Shown: piece by piece, positions 33,823 to 45,442 of the stretch | Numbering within the stretch: position 1 is the stretch's first letter | Layout of the letters: the number at the start of each line of letters is the position of its first letter | Assembly: GCF_000344685.1 (NCBI RefSeq) | Contig: NW_006920413.1 | Span: 1,305,717-1,369,716 of the forward strand | From: Gloeophyllum trabeum ATCC 11539 | Lineage: Eukaryota > Basidiomycota > Agaricomycetes > Gloeophyllales > Gloeophyllaceae | Reading direction: 5' to 3' | Length of the DNA: 64,000 nt | Translations under genes and position numbers: made by a program | Notes under the pieces: generated by a model | The model's input: the letters and a program-made list of their open reading frames with translations, nothing else | Told to the model about the DNA's origin: nothing | Database searches by the model: none

Positions 33823-36800
33823 GAGCATAACACTTAATGCAAGTGCTTGCGCCATGGTGCCGGAACAGTCACGATATGTCCGCGTGTAATCAATTTCAAT
33901 GCGCTGCAGCGTATATAAAGGGCCCGTGCCGTTGCTAGACAGTATACGGGTTTCGCTTAGTACCAAAGAAGCTTCCTCGTTAGAGTCTCCTGTAGACGCC
34001 TTGAGGACGGTGAGACGACTTTGGTCGGGGTCCGCCATCAGATAGTCTGTATGATGATTGAGAGCATGAGGTCGTGACGAGGCCAGACTGATGAGACTCA
34101 GACTGTCCCGGAGGCCAAGTTTCAGCAACGGTCAGCGGAGGTTCAACTAATCAGGCGTCTGTACTTACCGGTATTTGTCTCCTCCGATACTGGCCCGCTG
34201 CCTCCGACGCTTGGGACAAGCGCAGGACTTCCCTAGTCAAATCTTGCCTGAATTGCTCAATGTGTGCTATATGGTAACGAACGTCAGCGAGCGGTACCGA
34301 GATATGGGCGTAGCCCTTACGTACACTGCACATTAATTGTAGTAGCTTCTTTCATTGCCTCCACGAATCTGAGACGCTCACCCCGGATGTCGCGTGAGAT
34401 ACCTGCCAATTTTGAATCAGCGAAGTTCTATAGTGACGCGTAGGAGAAATTAATCTAGCATGCCTTCCGCTAAAGCATTCACTAAACGCTCCTGTTCCGT
34501 GTGTTGTCGTTCAAGCAGGGTAGCGATGGCTTCGGTCATACCATGCGGTCAGTGGGGAAGCATGGGTGCCAACCTCGGTGACTCACTGGATGCGTCCGAA
34601 GTATGTCCAGCCTTTTTAAGGTTTTCTACAACTTCTTCCAAGGAAGACAGCAGCCCCTTGTTTGATTGACTTCGCGATAGAGAGGTCGAAGATACATTTT
34701 GCATTCTGCTGCCATTCGCAGGGTTGAGATCCTTGCGCAAGGCCTGGATGTCTTCCGCGAGCGTCTGTATCTGGGAGACTCCATGGTTGACGAAGGTCTC
34801 GAGCCACTTGACTGAAGTATTAGGATATACCGCACCGTAGCAATGAGGTGAAAGTCTTACGGAATTCAGTTCATTGAGGTAGCGTACACTATCCGCCTGA
34901 TTGTCGAGGTACACAACCTGATTCGTCTTGGTCTCCCTGAGAAGCTCCATGCACTGAGGATGGAAGTGTCGTCATACATCAATTACAGACGCCCTATTAC
35001 GGGACTTACCTTTGTCAGTTCTTTCATGCAAGTTAATGGGAAGGCCTCTTTGGAGTCCGTCACGGCCTTTCCACTTTCCTGATTCACCTGAACCGCGCGC
35101 AAGAGCGTATCAAGTTTGTCATTCAGGCCATCCATAGCTTTCGTGGCGAGGTGTGCTTGTGGTTGCACTTCTTCACCCAGCACCCCACGCCTGTCATGGC
35201 CGCATCTTCGTAGTTCGTCGATCCGTGCAAGGACTTTTATCACCCCGGTCTGTACATCGTGGTGTACTTGATTGACCTTTTCACATACAACGGTCGAGGG
35301 ACCTTCCATATCCAGCGTCTTTGCCGGGTTCTGATGCAGCTGCGCCCTGATCTCTCCTACCATCGAGTGTAGCATCTGAAGATGCGAGTCCTCTTGGTGA
35401 CGCGGCATGTCTAAGGGCTGTTGCACTCGCTCCAGCAGCGTCCGCAGCATATCTTTGATATCTTCGAAAGCACGGGACCTGGCGACCTCTTTGCATATCC
35501 CGTCTCCGTTGATGGCTTGATCCGGAGTCGCTGCAACGACCGCCGCTTCATTCTGAGAAAATGCAGTATTATGCCCGCTAGAGATAACATTGGCCGTCCG
35601 TGAAACGAACGGTGGTGACGAACGGGAGACTTGCGCTTGACTGTCACAGAGGGCGGGTGAGAGGACAGGCATCGTGTCAGGATCATCCGTTGCGGGTCTA
35701 CGAATGGTATCGGCCGAATTTCTGGAGACTCTCTCCGCTCCAGTTAATTCGGTGGTTGCGGGATGTGTGCCTTTTGCCTGCGTGAACTCTTTGGGCGGAG
35801 GGCGGAGTTTGTGAACCGGGAGATTAGAAGTTCCACCTTCCAACTCCGCAAGTCGCATCTTGACCATTGACCTTCGATCCAAGTTCTGGATGGATGGACT
35901 AGGCTGACGAGGCGGGTCGGAGATGGATTTCTGCAAGTTGGATAGCTGGAGGCCCGTCCTACTCGACATTCCTTCCGCGCTCAGGGTCACACGTGCATCG
36001 ACAGAGAGCCCACGGCGGCGGTCCATCGAAGAAATAGTAACAGGAGTGGATGGCAACGATCGGTCGGTCATGGAATACTGGGAAGGCCTGGTAGACGCAT
36101 CGATTGCCGTCTCCTCGGGCGGGTCACTTTGCTGTTGACTAACGCAGTGGATATTCTGCGCATGGGCATACTTTGTGTCCGAGTAGTCGGATTGCTCGGG
36201 GGCATACAGACTTCTTCGATCTTGAGAATTGAGTACGGCATCCCTAGACGAAGATCATAACCCAACGTATGTTCCCGATCAACGGAGCGACGTACCATAT
36301 AGCACTGACCCATGCTGCCCTTTCCTTGACAGAAGCCGCAGCAAATATTTCTTTCCTCCGTATCTCAAACACGAGCTCGAAAACCTTTGGTTCACCTGGA
36401 GTACCCCTTGCCCCGGTCGCAGTGTCGATTAAACTAGGGAGCATGGCTCTTTCAGCAGCATACAGGTCGCTCAGAGGTATTGAACGAACGTCAGTGCATC
36501 CTGCTAAAGGCACTGTATGAGACAGGGGATTATTCTGAGCGGTAAAGGATGTGAGGAGTATGTGAGTAGGAAAGAGTGTTGCTGTACAGCATGACCAAAC
36601 TGGCAACAGCGGTGAGGATCGGGTTTCAGTGACGGGTCGGGAGAGATGAAGCAAGGTATTCGTTAGAAGGCGGGCAGGTGATACAGATGGACCCCTCGGT
36701 AAGGCTTCAATCGAAGGCAAACCCGGCCGATCAGGATAATTGGATGTAGCCCTCTGCGGGCGGACACCAGGATATTGCATAAGCATGGAATTGCCCATCG

Positions 36801-37359
36801 CGGGCTTGTCCTTCGTGACGATCCTGCTCTTCTTGAAAACCGATATCAAGTTCCGAAAGGACTGGCGGAGGGGAGAGCGCGGCTTGCCATTCCTACTCTG
36901 GAAGGTGAGTGCTGGCGGTTGTGGCAAAGCTTTATCCTGGGCCGGCCTCCAGGGCTGATTCTGCGGTCGATTTCCGGGATAGTAAACATTTTCCCCTGGC
37001 TCGCTACCGATGGCTTCGTATCGATTGACCAGTTCTTTGGTCGACTTCTTGGAACGCAGCGGGGGAGTATCATTATATATTGTCTGCCAGGCCTGGATGC
37101 CACTCGAGCCTCGGGACGGCATGGATTCGGGTTCTTCTCCTGTCTCGACGACCGTGGGCAAGTTTGTGTATCCCTCATAAATCTGTGGCTTGGCCAGACC
37201 GCCGTGCTGAGAGCTAGAGCCGTTGTGAAAAGGCGATCCAAGAGAATCAACGGAGGAAGGAGTGGGAAGCTCGTCCGATTCTTCAGTGGAAGAATTATTT
37301 CTCGTCATTGGACGTGAATATAGCGAGTATATGCTGGGTGAATCTGTTGGATCATTCAT
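33808..37359 (-). CDS. PH-domain and coiled-coil protein, function unknown
   Basis: The start at 37359 gives MNDPTDSPSIYSLYSRPMTR and a Ser/Pro-rich disordered N-terminus with GKPRSPLRQSFRNLISVFKK. The region about 36640-36290 has PH-domain features: strands LFPTHILLTSFTAQ, KVFELVFEIRRKEIFAA, and the final helix KERAAWVSAIWDAVL, completed across an intron at about 36291-36243. The second exon (about 36240-35010) is a disordered Ser/Pro region that becomes a helical coiled coil (EDIKDMLRTLLERVQQPLD, MDGLNDKLDTLLRAV). Later exons (to about 34150) keep heptad-like helices (DIQALRKDLNP, LTREVLRLSQASE). I read the last exon to a stop at 33808. Likely a membrane- or cortex-associated scaffold by analogy with PH/coiled-coil proteins; no specific family recognised. 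The C-terminal exon choice is uncertain. Confidence 0.6.
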
Positions 37360-38596
37360 CGTGAAGATGAACCGGAGAAAGATGCTACACTTTGCGCATC
37401 CAAGGAGAGAATCTTGAGACCAGTTGGCTGACCATCTGGTTTCGATCAAGATCGAGAACGCTCATCGATGACACACCTCTATATATGTGCCCACTTCTCA
37501 AGGCATGGTCGTGCGTATTGAAAGCAATCATTAATATGAACGGATCTGATAGCCTACACCATTCTGTCGCATCGCACTCTCACTGTCAATGTCACTGTCA
37601 GAAAAATCGGCGGGGATCTGGGAGGATCTGTGGCGCCGTCCAGGATTGCCAACGGGATTAAATCGGACTGAAGCGATTTCTTGTAGAGATCGTAGGTTCA
37701 GCATGTAAAGGCTCGGAAGTTAAATGGACACGTACTGCTTCATGCTGGCTCTGACACCTAAGCCATAGATGAAAGATGATCACGTGTCAGTGGAGAAACG
37801 GGTGTTGAACGTTGAACTTGAAGGAGGGGGGCCTTTTCGTTGCGTCTCGTCCATTCTGCTGTCGGTTAAGCCAGCTTTGTCGCGCTGCCAGTAACCACCG
37901 GCTACCTTCCTGCAGCACGCATTTGTAGAGAGAATATGACTGCAGCTGCTTCGCGACTGCATGCCGTTGTCAGGCCTTTCAGCCCACAGGCGCTAAGCAG
38001 CGCCACATGCATGATCAGACACCAGCATCCGTTTGGAACAGCATGTTCCCGCACACCAACTCTCTCGCTACTCTGCACCTGAAAATGCGGAAGGAACGTG
38101 GCCGAATGCCTGAACTTGAGACGGATACTCTCGGAAGTCGGTTGAGTCGGACCTGTCGCAGAGAAGTTCAGAAGCAATGCCGGCAGGATCATTTGTTAGC
38201 TTCCGCATCACTTTCTCTATGGGGGTGAGGCTTACGGATGGCATTCAAGCCTCAACCTCGAAGAGTGCAAGACGTTCTTGTCCTTCTGTGATACATTGGC
38301 TGTGTACGTATGTCGACTGTCCTCGGTCTGGCTCCTGTTGGCGGATTTTTGCCGCTTGATCTTCCCGTTGCCAGGAGAGGGCCTAGCTCAATCACCAAAA
38401 ACTGTTAGTGCTCGAGGAAAAGTGTGCGACAGCTGCCTCGTTTGCATTTACACGTTAGCATCGGGGTCGCAAGCCGAATATGAGGCAATACCGAGCCGAC
38501 ACTCAGTTCCGAGTCGACCTCGTAATGTCTACGTATACAAGGTTGCCCTGGCAATATCGGCAGCTCCTTGGTCAATTCTGTCTTAGTCACAGTCCC

Positions 38597-38631
38597 GTGG
38601 GTCCGTAAGCCGACACGTACGGCGGACCCAC
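38597..38631. repeat. Perfect 9-bp-arm hairpin
   Basis: GTGGGTCCG (38597-38605) pairs with CGGACCCAC (38623-38631) across a 17-base loop. It lies in a gene-free stretch and has no T-run after it, so it is not an obvious terminator. Two further hairpins follow within about 850 bp. Confidence 0.7.
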
Positions 38632-38700
38632 AAATTCGGTGGGTGTCTACGCCTGGTGCCTCTATAGAACATCGTTATTCTTATCCAGCACCGTGGGCTC

Positions 38701-38726
38701 CTGCACCCTGACAAAAATCAGGTGCA
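38701..38726. repeat. Hairpin with one bulge
   Basis: CTGCACCCTGA (38701-38711) pairs with TCAGGTGCAG (38717-38726), leaving one unpaired C and a five-base A-rich loop. It is about 70 bp after the hairpin at 38597. Between them GGTGC and GCACC could also pair, suggesting a locally structured transcript if this is transcribed. Confidence 0.65.
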
Positions 38727-39452
38727 GAAGAACGTGAACCATTTGCCATGGACACTTCCCGGGTGCGAAACCTCAGCAAGCCGGGATGCCAACAACGATG
38801 CTCTCCGGAAGCTGTGACTTCCTGCGACTAGCCCTGGGCAGCTTAGCGCAAAGCTTCCGCTCCGTGACGGGGGTCTCCCCGATATTCGTTGGGTCACGAG
38901 TACCTGCATAACACCTCACCCTGGCCGGACCGATAGCTCGAGTTCACCCTAAACCGCGCTCCATACCGGTGCTATTTGGGCTGTTCTCGCATTTAACCCC
39001 GGAGGCTGTGGAAGAGCGCAAAACTATTACTCGTCTGCTGGGATGCGACGCCTTATCTTCCCCACGTCTTGCTACTGTTCGTGTTCTCTACCTAGAATGT
39101 TATCAAATCCTTACGCGGACGCCCCGGTGGGCCTAGCCTTTTGGAGTTCCTCGACGATGTGAATGGGCATGCCGGTTCTTGATGTCCAATTCATCATTGC
39201 ATGATCTGCTCAAAGAGCTAGGCGTCTGCTCTGTGTTGTATTTATTCGTCGGTCCAACATCTAGTCAGTGATACCACTATCACACTTGTGGAGTTGTGGC
39301 TGGAGACATAGTTTATCGTGATTTAGTCGTGTCTGTCAGCTTATCGCTGAATGGTTATCCGCAACAGCAGGTTTAAAAGTCTACCCCTCCTGTCACGGTC
39401 AGCGCATTCCAACTTAGCCTCCCGTTTGCGATCGCTTTCAGGAGACCCAAGC

Positions 39453-39499
39453 TTGACGCCGGCAGCCACAAGAAAAGGCTCTTGTGGCGCGCGCTGTCA
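39453..39499. repeat. Extended hairpin
   Basis: Inner arms GCCACAAG (39465-39472) and CTTGTGGC (39481-39488) are perfectly complementary around the loop AAAAGGCT. Outer TTGAC (from 39453) and GTCAA (to 39499) can extend the stem. No gene context explains it. Confidence 0.65.
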
Positions 39500-42400
39500 A
39501 CGTCGTTAAGTTTCCGTCCCCTATGTTTTGTCCGCTATATAGACTAACTCCGCGCCAAGAGTTACAGGTATGTTACTTACAAACTCTCTGAAATAGAAAT
39601 GAGACAGTCCCCGATTAATGTATAGCCCGTCTACTATTATCGTCTTGAGGTGTATGAGGTGTCGAAACGGTAGAAGCCGCGCGTTCCCGTCGCATAGTGT
39701 ACATGTTCACTTTTACGTCTCGGCAGCCACATTTTGAAACCGAGGTTAGTGGCAGCTCCTACTCTCGCGGACTAAGTTTCATTGTTACGCCATAGCACGG
39801 TTGCAGGCAGCTGCATGACATCACTCACTGACCATTCTGCAGTCTTCTCGCCGCATATAACTGTACCGTCCTTATCACCACTGATCAATCTATAGCTACG
39901 AATCTGATCTGGCGATGCACCTGGTTTAAAGAATGCCGGACATGACGGAATCGATAGCCGACATGAAGCTGCGAAGTTCGTTAGGCTCGGTCTGAACCTT
40001 CCGAGACTGTACTCCTACCATCCTGCTGACTGTGCCCGGGAGGCGATTATCTGCTTCCGCCTGCTTCGGCTTGACCTCTAGAAGCTACCACCGAACGGGT
40101 ACACACGGATGCATATGCCCTGTGTTGGTCACGTGGGGTCATGCATAGTCGCCTTGGGCATGGGGCAAGTATCTAGTGGCTGTAAGGTCTATGGAATTTC
40201 AATTTTTTCCGTAGACTAATACACTTCCGATTAGTCCCCTTTTAGTCCCCTCTGCTAGAGCGCTGGCTGGATGCAACGTATGCGCCGTTGACGAACGTCC
40301 GCGATGCCTCCTCTGTTCTTAGTCTGATGGAGATAGTTCCGTCCGATATCGTTGCACCTTCGTCCTTCGGGTTAACGGCAAATCCGGGTAATCACAGACT
40401 ATCACGTCCAAGATCAGCTCTGGCGCACTGGATCACCTCCTTAGTGCCCCCAGGGACTCAAGTGAATTTTTACGTCCCTCGATAACCGGAACAGTTTCCA
40501 AGATGTCAGCCGATAGCTTCATGATCCTTGAGGTACGTCCAGGGCTATACCTTTATGAATAATCTTACTTGGAGCTCTTCCGTTCTGACTTGCGCCGTGG
40601 TCATCTTACATCTAGAACATAGGACTCGGCCTCCTCGGGTTTTAGCTGCTTTGCACAGGAAATGCAAAAATCCGCGTAGCAAACTTTGGTTATGTGGGTC
40701 CCTTACTGTACACCGATCCCTGCACTGGGGCGGTCTCTCTATTGGAGGCTTAGCATGAAATGCCTCATGTTTTCATAAATTTCTTGTGGAAGGGGAGAAA
40801 ATCAGGCTAACTCTCCTTTTAAAACTGTTAGCCCAGGCACCTGGCAGACTAGTGGAGCATGCCTTACAACGCGCTCCTTTGACCCGGACATGGCCAAGGG
40901 GAGACATAGCGCGCTCGGTTTGGGAGAATTCCTATCCCTCCATCAGAAAAGTGCGAATGTCGGTACCTAATCCGCTCCGCTGCATGATTTCCATGGATTT
41001 ATCTTCTTGACGTATTCAACTGCACATCTCGTGTTGCGTCGCGGGAGCGCTAGGAGCAAGGTACGGATTATCCATCGTTTCCCTAGTTGATCGTTATCGA
41101 CTAAAGATAGTGTGCAATCAGCCTGTTGTTAGTCTCACCACATAGTATTTCCGGGACTCGTGCCATCCTTCCGTAAAGTGATCCTCCAAGAACGCAGCCT
41201 GCAATGATGATATGTGAGATCGATACGGTCCCCTCGAGATCAGGAATATACCGGTGAATGGTACGTTCCTGCGCAGCACTAGAGTATTGAGTATGTGAAT
41301 GAGTCTGAGAAAAGTTGTAGATCTGTTTCCACGAATGTATGGGATGGTGTGGGCGGTGAGTGTCATGCCTGGTCAGCAGTACCTTCCATGCAAGTAGATC
41401 CATGTCAAGTGCACACTGTTAGCGCTTTGGGAAGTTGGGATCCACCAGGTTGGCCTTGGAGGTGGCGTGTCTGGCCAAGATTATCCTTCATTTGCCCTCA
41501 TCGAGGAAAATCTGTACTAGGACGACGGCGGCTATACCATTATTGAGTCGAGCCTACGCTGGGCTGATTATGATCAGAGCACGGAACAGCCTCCGGATGC
41601 CCGATCCTATAGACTAGGACGCCAATCAAGTCAAAGCTATACTGACAAGGGGATCTACACCAGCGCGAAGAACATCTCCCGTGATGATTTTGCGTGTACA
41701 TGGGAAGGCAGACGCGCATGGTCGTGAAGTCAGAAGTCGGGCGAACGTCAACGTTTCTATGAGACGTCGTTCTGTCGCAGCTTCTGTCCCAAGTTTCTCT
41801 GAACCGCAAGGGAGCACTGTCGACCTCTGAGAATCTGCGCGAGGCCCCAGGCTTCTCGGGCATGAGCGGAATCAGATGCAAGCTTCCCAGGGTGTTGCCA
41901 CATTGGGCTTGTGTATGAGGCCGGCGATCAAGTTGTGTTTCCGGAGATCGGAATCCCGTTAGCATTCCCCTTGAATACGGACGAAAATGAATTTTAATAT
42001 AGCGCTCGTCTACGGTCGCTAAGCCAGTTCGAAGACCGCGAACCCTGGACGCTGCATCATTCTGTGGCAGGCACGAACCGTATCAGTCGGCACCGGGCTT
42101 GTTTGCCCAGGTAGATCCCGAGCAGCCTCATGTTTCCTGGTTCCTCGTAAACTCCTCGTAAGCTGCCATCCCTCATTCGTGTATTCTGAATATCAGATCT
42201 TGTCCGACGCAGCACGCTATGCCGCCTGAGCAGCTTGCTCAGTTCTTCCGAACACGCTGGGCTGCGTCCCAGTTCGGGTCTTGCTGTTCTGCTGCCAGCC
42301 TCGGCCTGCCCTCTGTATCTTCGGACGGCCCCGTGTTCTGGCGTCAGACATTGATCACTTCTTCTCTCCGTCGTGTTCTGCCGGACCGCACAAGCCTTCT

Positions 42401-42586
42401 TTGGTGTGCCTCCAGGCAAGAATATTCGTACGTAAGTGGAGAAGATCTATACTAGCGAATTTCCTCTGCCCCAAGGCCCTTAGCGTGCTGCTGTTTGTTG
42501 GTCCCAAGCCTCGAATTATTTAATCGCACTTTCTCCCAGATGGTTCACCCATCCTCCCTCCCGAGCATACCGCCTCCTTCGCCGAC

Positions 42587-44355
42587 ATGGTTGCTGCGTA
42601 TCGGAGATTCTCGACGCTGATTTGCGATATCGGCGATGTTCTCTTCACCTGGTCATCCACAACCAGGACTACCATCTCAGCTCGGACTCTGAAAGCCATG
42701 ATGACGTCGCCGACCTGGCGGTTGTATGAACGTGGCCACTATTCCCAAGGCCAATGTTACGACCAGCTGTCCAAGGACTTCCCTCCGTACGAACCGGAGG
42801 AAATAGGTCGTGCCATGGACGAAGCCAGGGACAGTCTCACATCGAATGATGCCATGATCGCCCTGCTCCGGCAACTCAAGTCTGAATCCAATGGCCAGCT
42901 GCGAATATTAGCCATGTCGAATATCTCGAAGCCCGACTACATGTTCCTTCGCACGAAGCCGGCGGACTGGGATGTCTTCGATACCGTCTTCACATCCTCG
43001 GACGCAGGGGAGCGCAAGCCGAACCTGGGGTATTACAGATACGTTGTCGAGAAGGGTGCCATTGATCCCCATTCCACCATCTTCATCGATGACAAGCTCG
43101 AAAATGTCCTGGTCGCTCGATCATTGGGTATGTACGGCATCGTCTTCGACGACCAGGATAAAGTTATGAGGGCTCTCCGAAACCTACTCGGTGATCCGAT
43201 CCAAAGGGGTTGGAGCTTCATGCGGTCGCACGCCGGCCATCTAGAATCTGTCACGAATACTGGCGTTTTGGTACCCGAGACATTTGCGCAGCTTCTCATC
43301 CTGGATGTGACACAAGATCGGTTCGTTTCACTTTATAGCGACGCTGTACGTTTCACCATACTGAGCTATCGCTGAACAGAAATCTGGTCGCGTTGCCCAA
43401 GGACTGCCCGCGCAGATGGAATTTCTTCTCTGGTAAATAAGACAATCAGTGAATCCGTTATCTATGCTCACACCACCGCTAAGGCAAACCAATCCTTACA
43501 ACGGAGGTATTTCCGGACGATCTGGACACGACGTCCTTAGGTCTGACAATATTCGAGACCGACGAGGCCGTAGCGCAGTCCGTAATCGATGAAATGCTGG
43601 AATACGTAACGCCGGATGGCATAGTACAGGTATGCCGTGTTCCCTCAACCGATGTGTCAATTAACTGACGAATCTATGTGAAGACGTACTTCGACCATAC
43701 GCGGCCCCGTTTCGACCCCGTAGTCTGCGTCAACGTCCTCAGCCTATTCTATTCGCACAATCGCAAACAGGAACTACGAGGCACGCTTATATGGGTGCGG
43801 GAGGTGTTGCTCAACCGAGCGTACCTGGACGGAACGCGATATTATGCGTCCGCGGAGTGTTTCCTATACTTCCTCAGCCGCCTTCTTAGGAAGGCCGAGG
43901 ACCACGAACTTAACGACCTTCTCTACAACCTTCTGAAAGAGAGAGTGCAGGAGCGTATAGGCGTGGAGGGAGACGCGTTGGCATTGGCCATGCGTATCCT
44001 CACATGCGCGGCGGTAGGGATCAGGGATGACGTGGACATGCGGACGCTCTTGCCGCTGCAATGCGAGGATGGTGGATGGGAGCTGGGGTGGATATACAAA
44101 TACGGATCCTCGGGCGTTAACATCGGTAACCGAGGTCTGGCGACGGCGTTCGCCATCAAGGCCATTGAGGCTCTAGAGGACATGCCGGCGTCCCCACCGA
44201 CATCCGGTACCACCACGCCTGTCAAACACGAAGAGGAGGCACCACGGCGCGTCAAGCGGAGCTCTTCGAGGTTATCACTTGTTCGCCGCCGCCTCACTTC
44301 TTGGCTTTTTCACGGCATCAGAATCCGAAACCACGCAGTGCAAGCCCACTTCTAA
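42587..44355 (+). CDS. HAD-fused class II terpene cyclase (drimane-type sesquiterpene synthase)
   Basis: Four exons (42587-43320, 43380-43432, 43484-43629, 43684-44355) give 534 residues. The N-terminal ~240 residues are a haloacid-dehalogenase domain: motif I ICDIGDVLF (nucleophile candidate Asp14; DxG form), motif II AMSNIS, motif III Lys in GERKPNLGYY, motif IV TIFIDDKLENV. The C-terminal half is a terpene-cyclase beta domain with DLDTT at residues 275-279, the variant DxDTT acid motif that starts class II cyclisation, and a QW-like element QCEDGGWELGW. This fusion is known from fungal drimane synthases such as AstC of Aspergillus and albicanol-type synthases of basidiomycetes, which cyclise farnesyl diphosphate to drimane products. 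Whether this one also removes the diphosphate is inference. No P450 or other tailoring gene is adjacent. Confidence 0.88.
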
Positions 44356-44913
44356 TGGCAAGGACATCGAGCCAGTGGTTCGTAAGCTGTATTTTTATAC
44401 TTCGATTCTAAAGACACTTCTTATTGGTCGCGGTGCGACGTCGCATTTTAGTCTGCTGCTGTTATTGAATGCTCTAGTATAGCCCATAGTATTCGTTCAT
44501 GTTCGCTGTGAGTATATTAGTGGCAGATTTCAGGTACGACCGAGATGATCCTTAGTTACTTGTTGTATGACCATATAGTAGCTTGTACATTAGACGACAT
44601 GTATGACTTACGGGCCGCAATGGCTTATCCGAACTGATGTGCTTCAGCAGTCTTCTGCCGACAAGCGCTTCATTTGATACCTCTGAATATGCCCTACAGG
44701 AGGCGTACGTGGCGAAGGTTCAACCTGCGTTCCAAGGCGTACTATACACTGTATCAATGTCCGTCCATCGTCCAGCATGCGTCAAGAGCCGGTCTCATCC
44801 CATAACATCCGCGCTTGCGGGATGGTTGTGGCCTTAAGGGCTATGGAACACTTCAGTTGATTGCCGTCAAGGTGACAGGCCAAACTCACGATATACGTCC
44901 ATTATACTGGCTT
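44356..44913. other. Convergent intergenic region
   Basis: 558 bp between the 3' ends of the HAD/terpene cyclase (plus) and the complex I subunit gene (minus). It should contain only 3' UTRs. AT-rich runs near 44390-44400 and 44480-44520 could hold poly(A) signals. No gene seen. Confidence 0.5.
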
Positions 44914-45120
44914 CTAATGGTGGCTTTGCCCGTGACCGTCATGGTGCGGTTGAGCAGTACTGAAGAGCTTCTCCCAAGCGACGTATGCTGAGAAAGCACC
45001 AAGAGCAATCCCAAAGCCAGGGAACATGCTGCCGAACATTGCACGGTTGCTGAAGACGGGGTGCTTGCGCCAGGCTTCCCGTTTCGCCCAAGGATCGCGA
45101 TATAATGAGGGGGGCGCCAT
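44914..45120 (-). CDS. NADH:ubiquinone oxidoreductase B12 subunit (NDUFB3-like)
   Basis: A 68-residue accessory subunit of the membrane arm of mitochondrial complex I. The start at 45120 gives MAPPSLYRDPWAKREAWRKH, and the family signature DPWAKREAWRKHPVFSNR is unmistakable. One transmembrane helix (MFPGFGIALGAFSAYVAWEKL) follows, then a short His-rich tail (HHDGHGQSHH). The frame remains open upstream to 45276, but the internal Met matches the family start. A 5' UTR intron is possible. The gene is divergent from TOP1, 322 bp away. Confidence 0.88.
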   Translation of the reverse strand: MAPPSLYRDPWAKREAWRKHPVFSNRAMFGSMFPGFGIALGAFSAYVAWEKLFSTAQPHHDGHGQSHH

Positions 45121-45442
45121 ATGTAGACTGTTCGTACACAATGTAAGCGGGTCGTTCTTATAAACAATAGGGAGTATTGCCAGGAATACGCACCAACGTT
45201 GGTAGGACACTGGCAGCGTTCGGACGTGAAGGCGGGCGCAGCCGGCGGCAAAGGAGGGCGCAAGTGGCGTGACCACTTTAGGGCTGGTTTCATCAGACTT
45301 GCCAACAGCGCAATCAACTACTTATAGTCGGGACACGCTCGGACCTGTCTTTCGCCCCTCTTGTTGTTCCCACATCTCCCCCTCTCAACCTTTAACAGTG
45401 TCCGCCGTACTGCCTTTGCTCTGCTGAGGGACTTCGCCACCG
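45121..45442. promoter_or_regulatory. Divergent promoter, complex I B12 / TOP1
   Basis: 322 bp shared by two divergently transcribed genes. The part before TOP1 is pyrimidine-rich (ctcttgttgttcccacatctccccctctcaacc in segments, 45357-45390), typical of fungal core promoters. No TATA box that I would trust. Confidence 0.5.

Larger units (their letters stand above)
37360..42586. other. 5.2-kb stretch without a supportable gene
   Basis: Only short open frames in all six frames, none resembling a family I know. It should contain the promoter of the PH-domain gene at its left and that of the HAD/terpene cyclase at its right. Visible structures are hairpins at 38597-38631, 38701-38726 and 39453-39499. 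Coding-like but stop-interrupted stretches occur near 39010-39120 and 41400-41900. I see no tRNA, no terminal inverted repeats and no poly(A)-like retroelement end. It may be decayed mobile or gene sequence, or hold a non-coding RNA. Confidence 0.5.

Noticed and set aside
37902..38590. Short frames with a presequence-like start (MTAAASRLHAVVRPF)
   Set aside because: The plus-strand frame meets stops after about 50 codons and I found no splice path to a recognisable protein.
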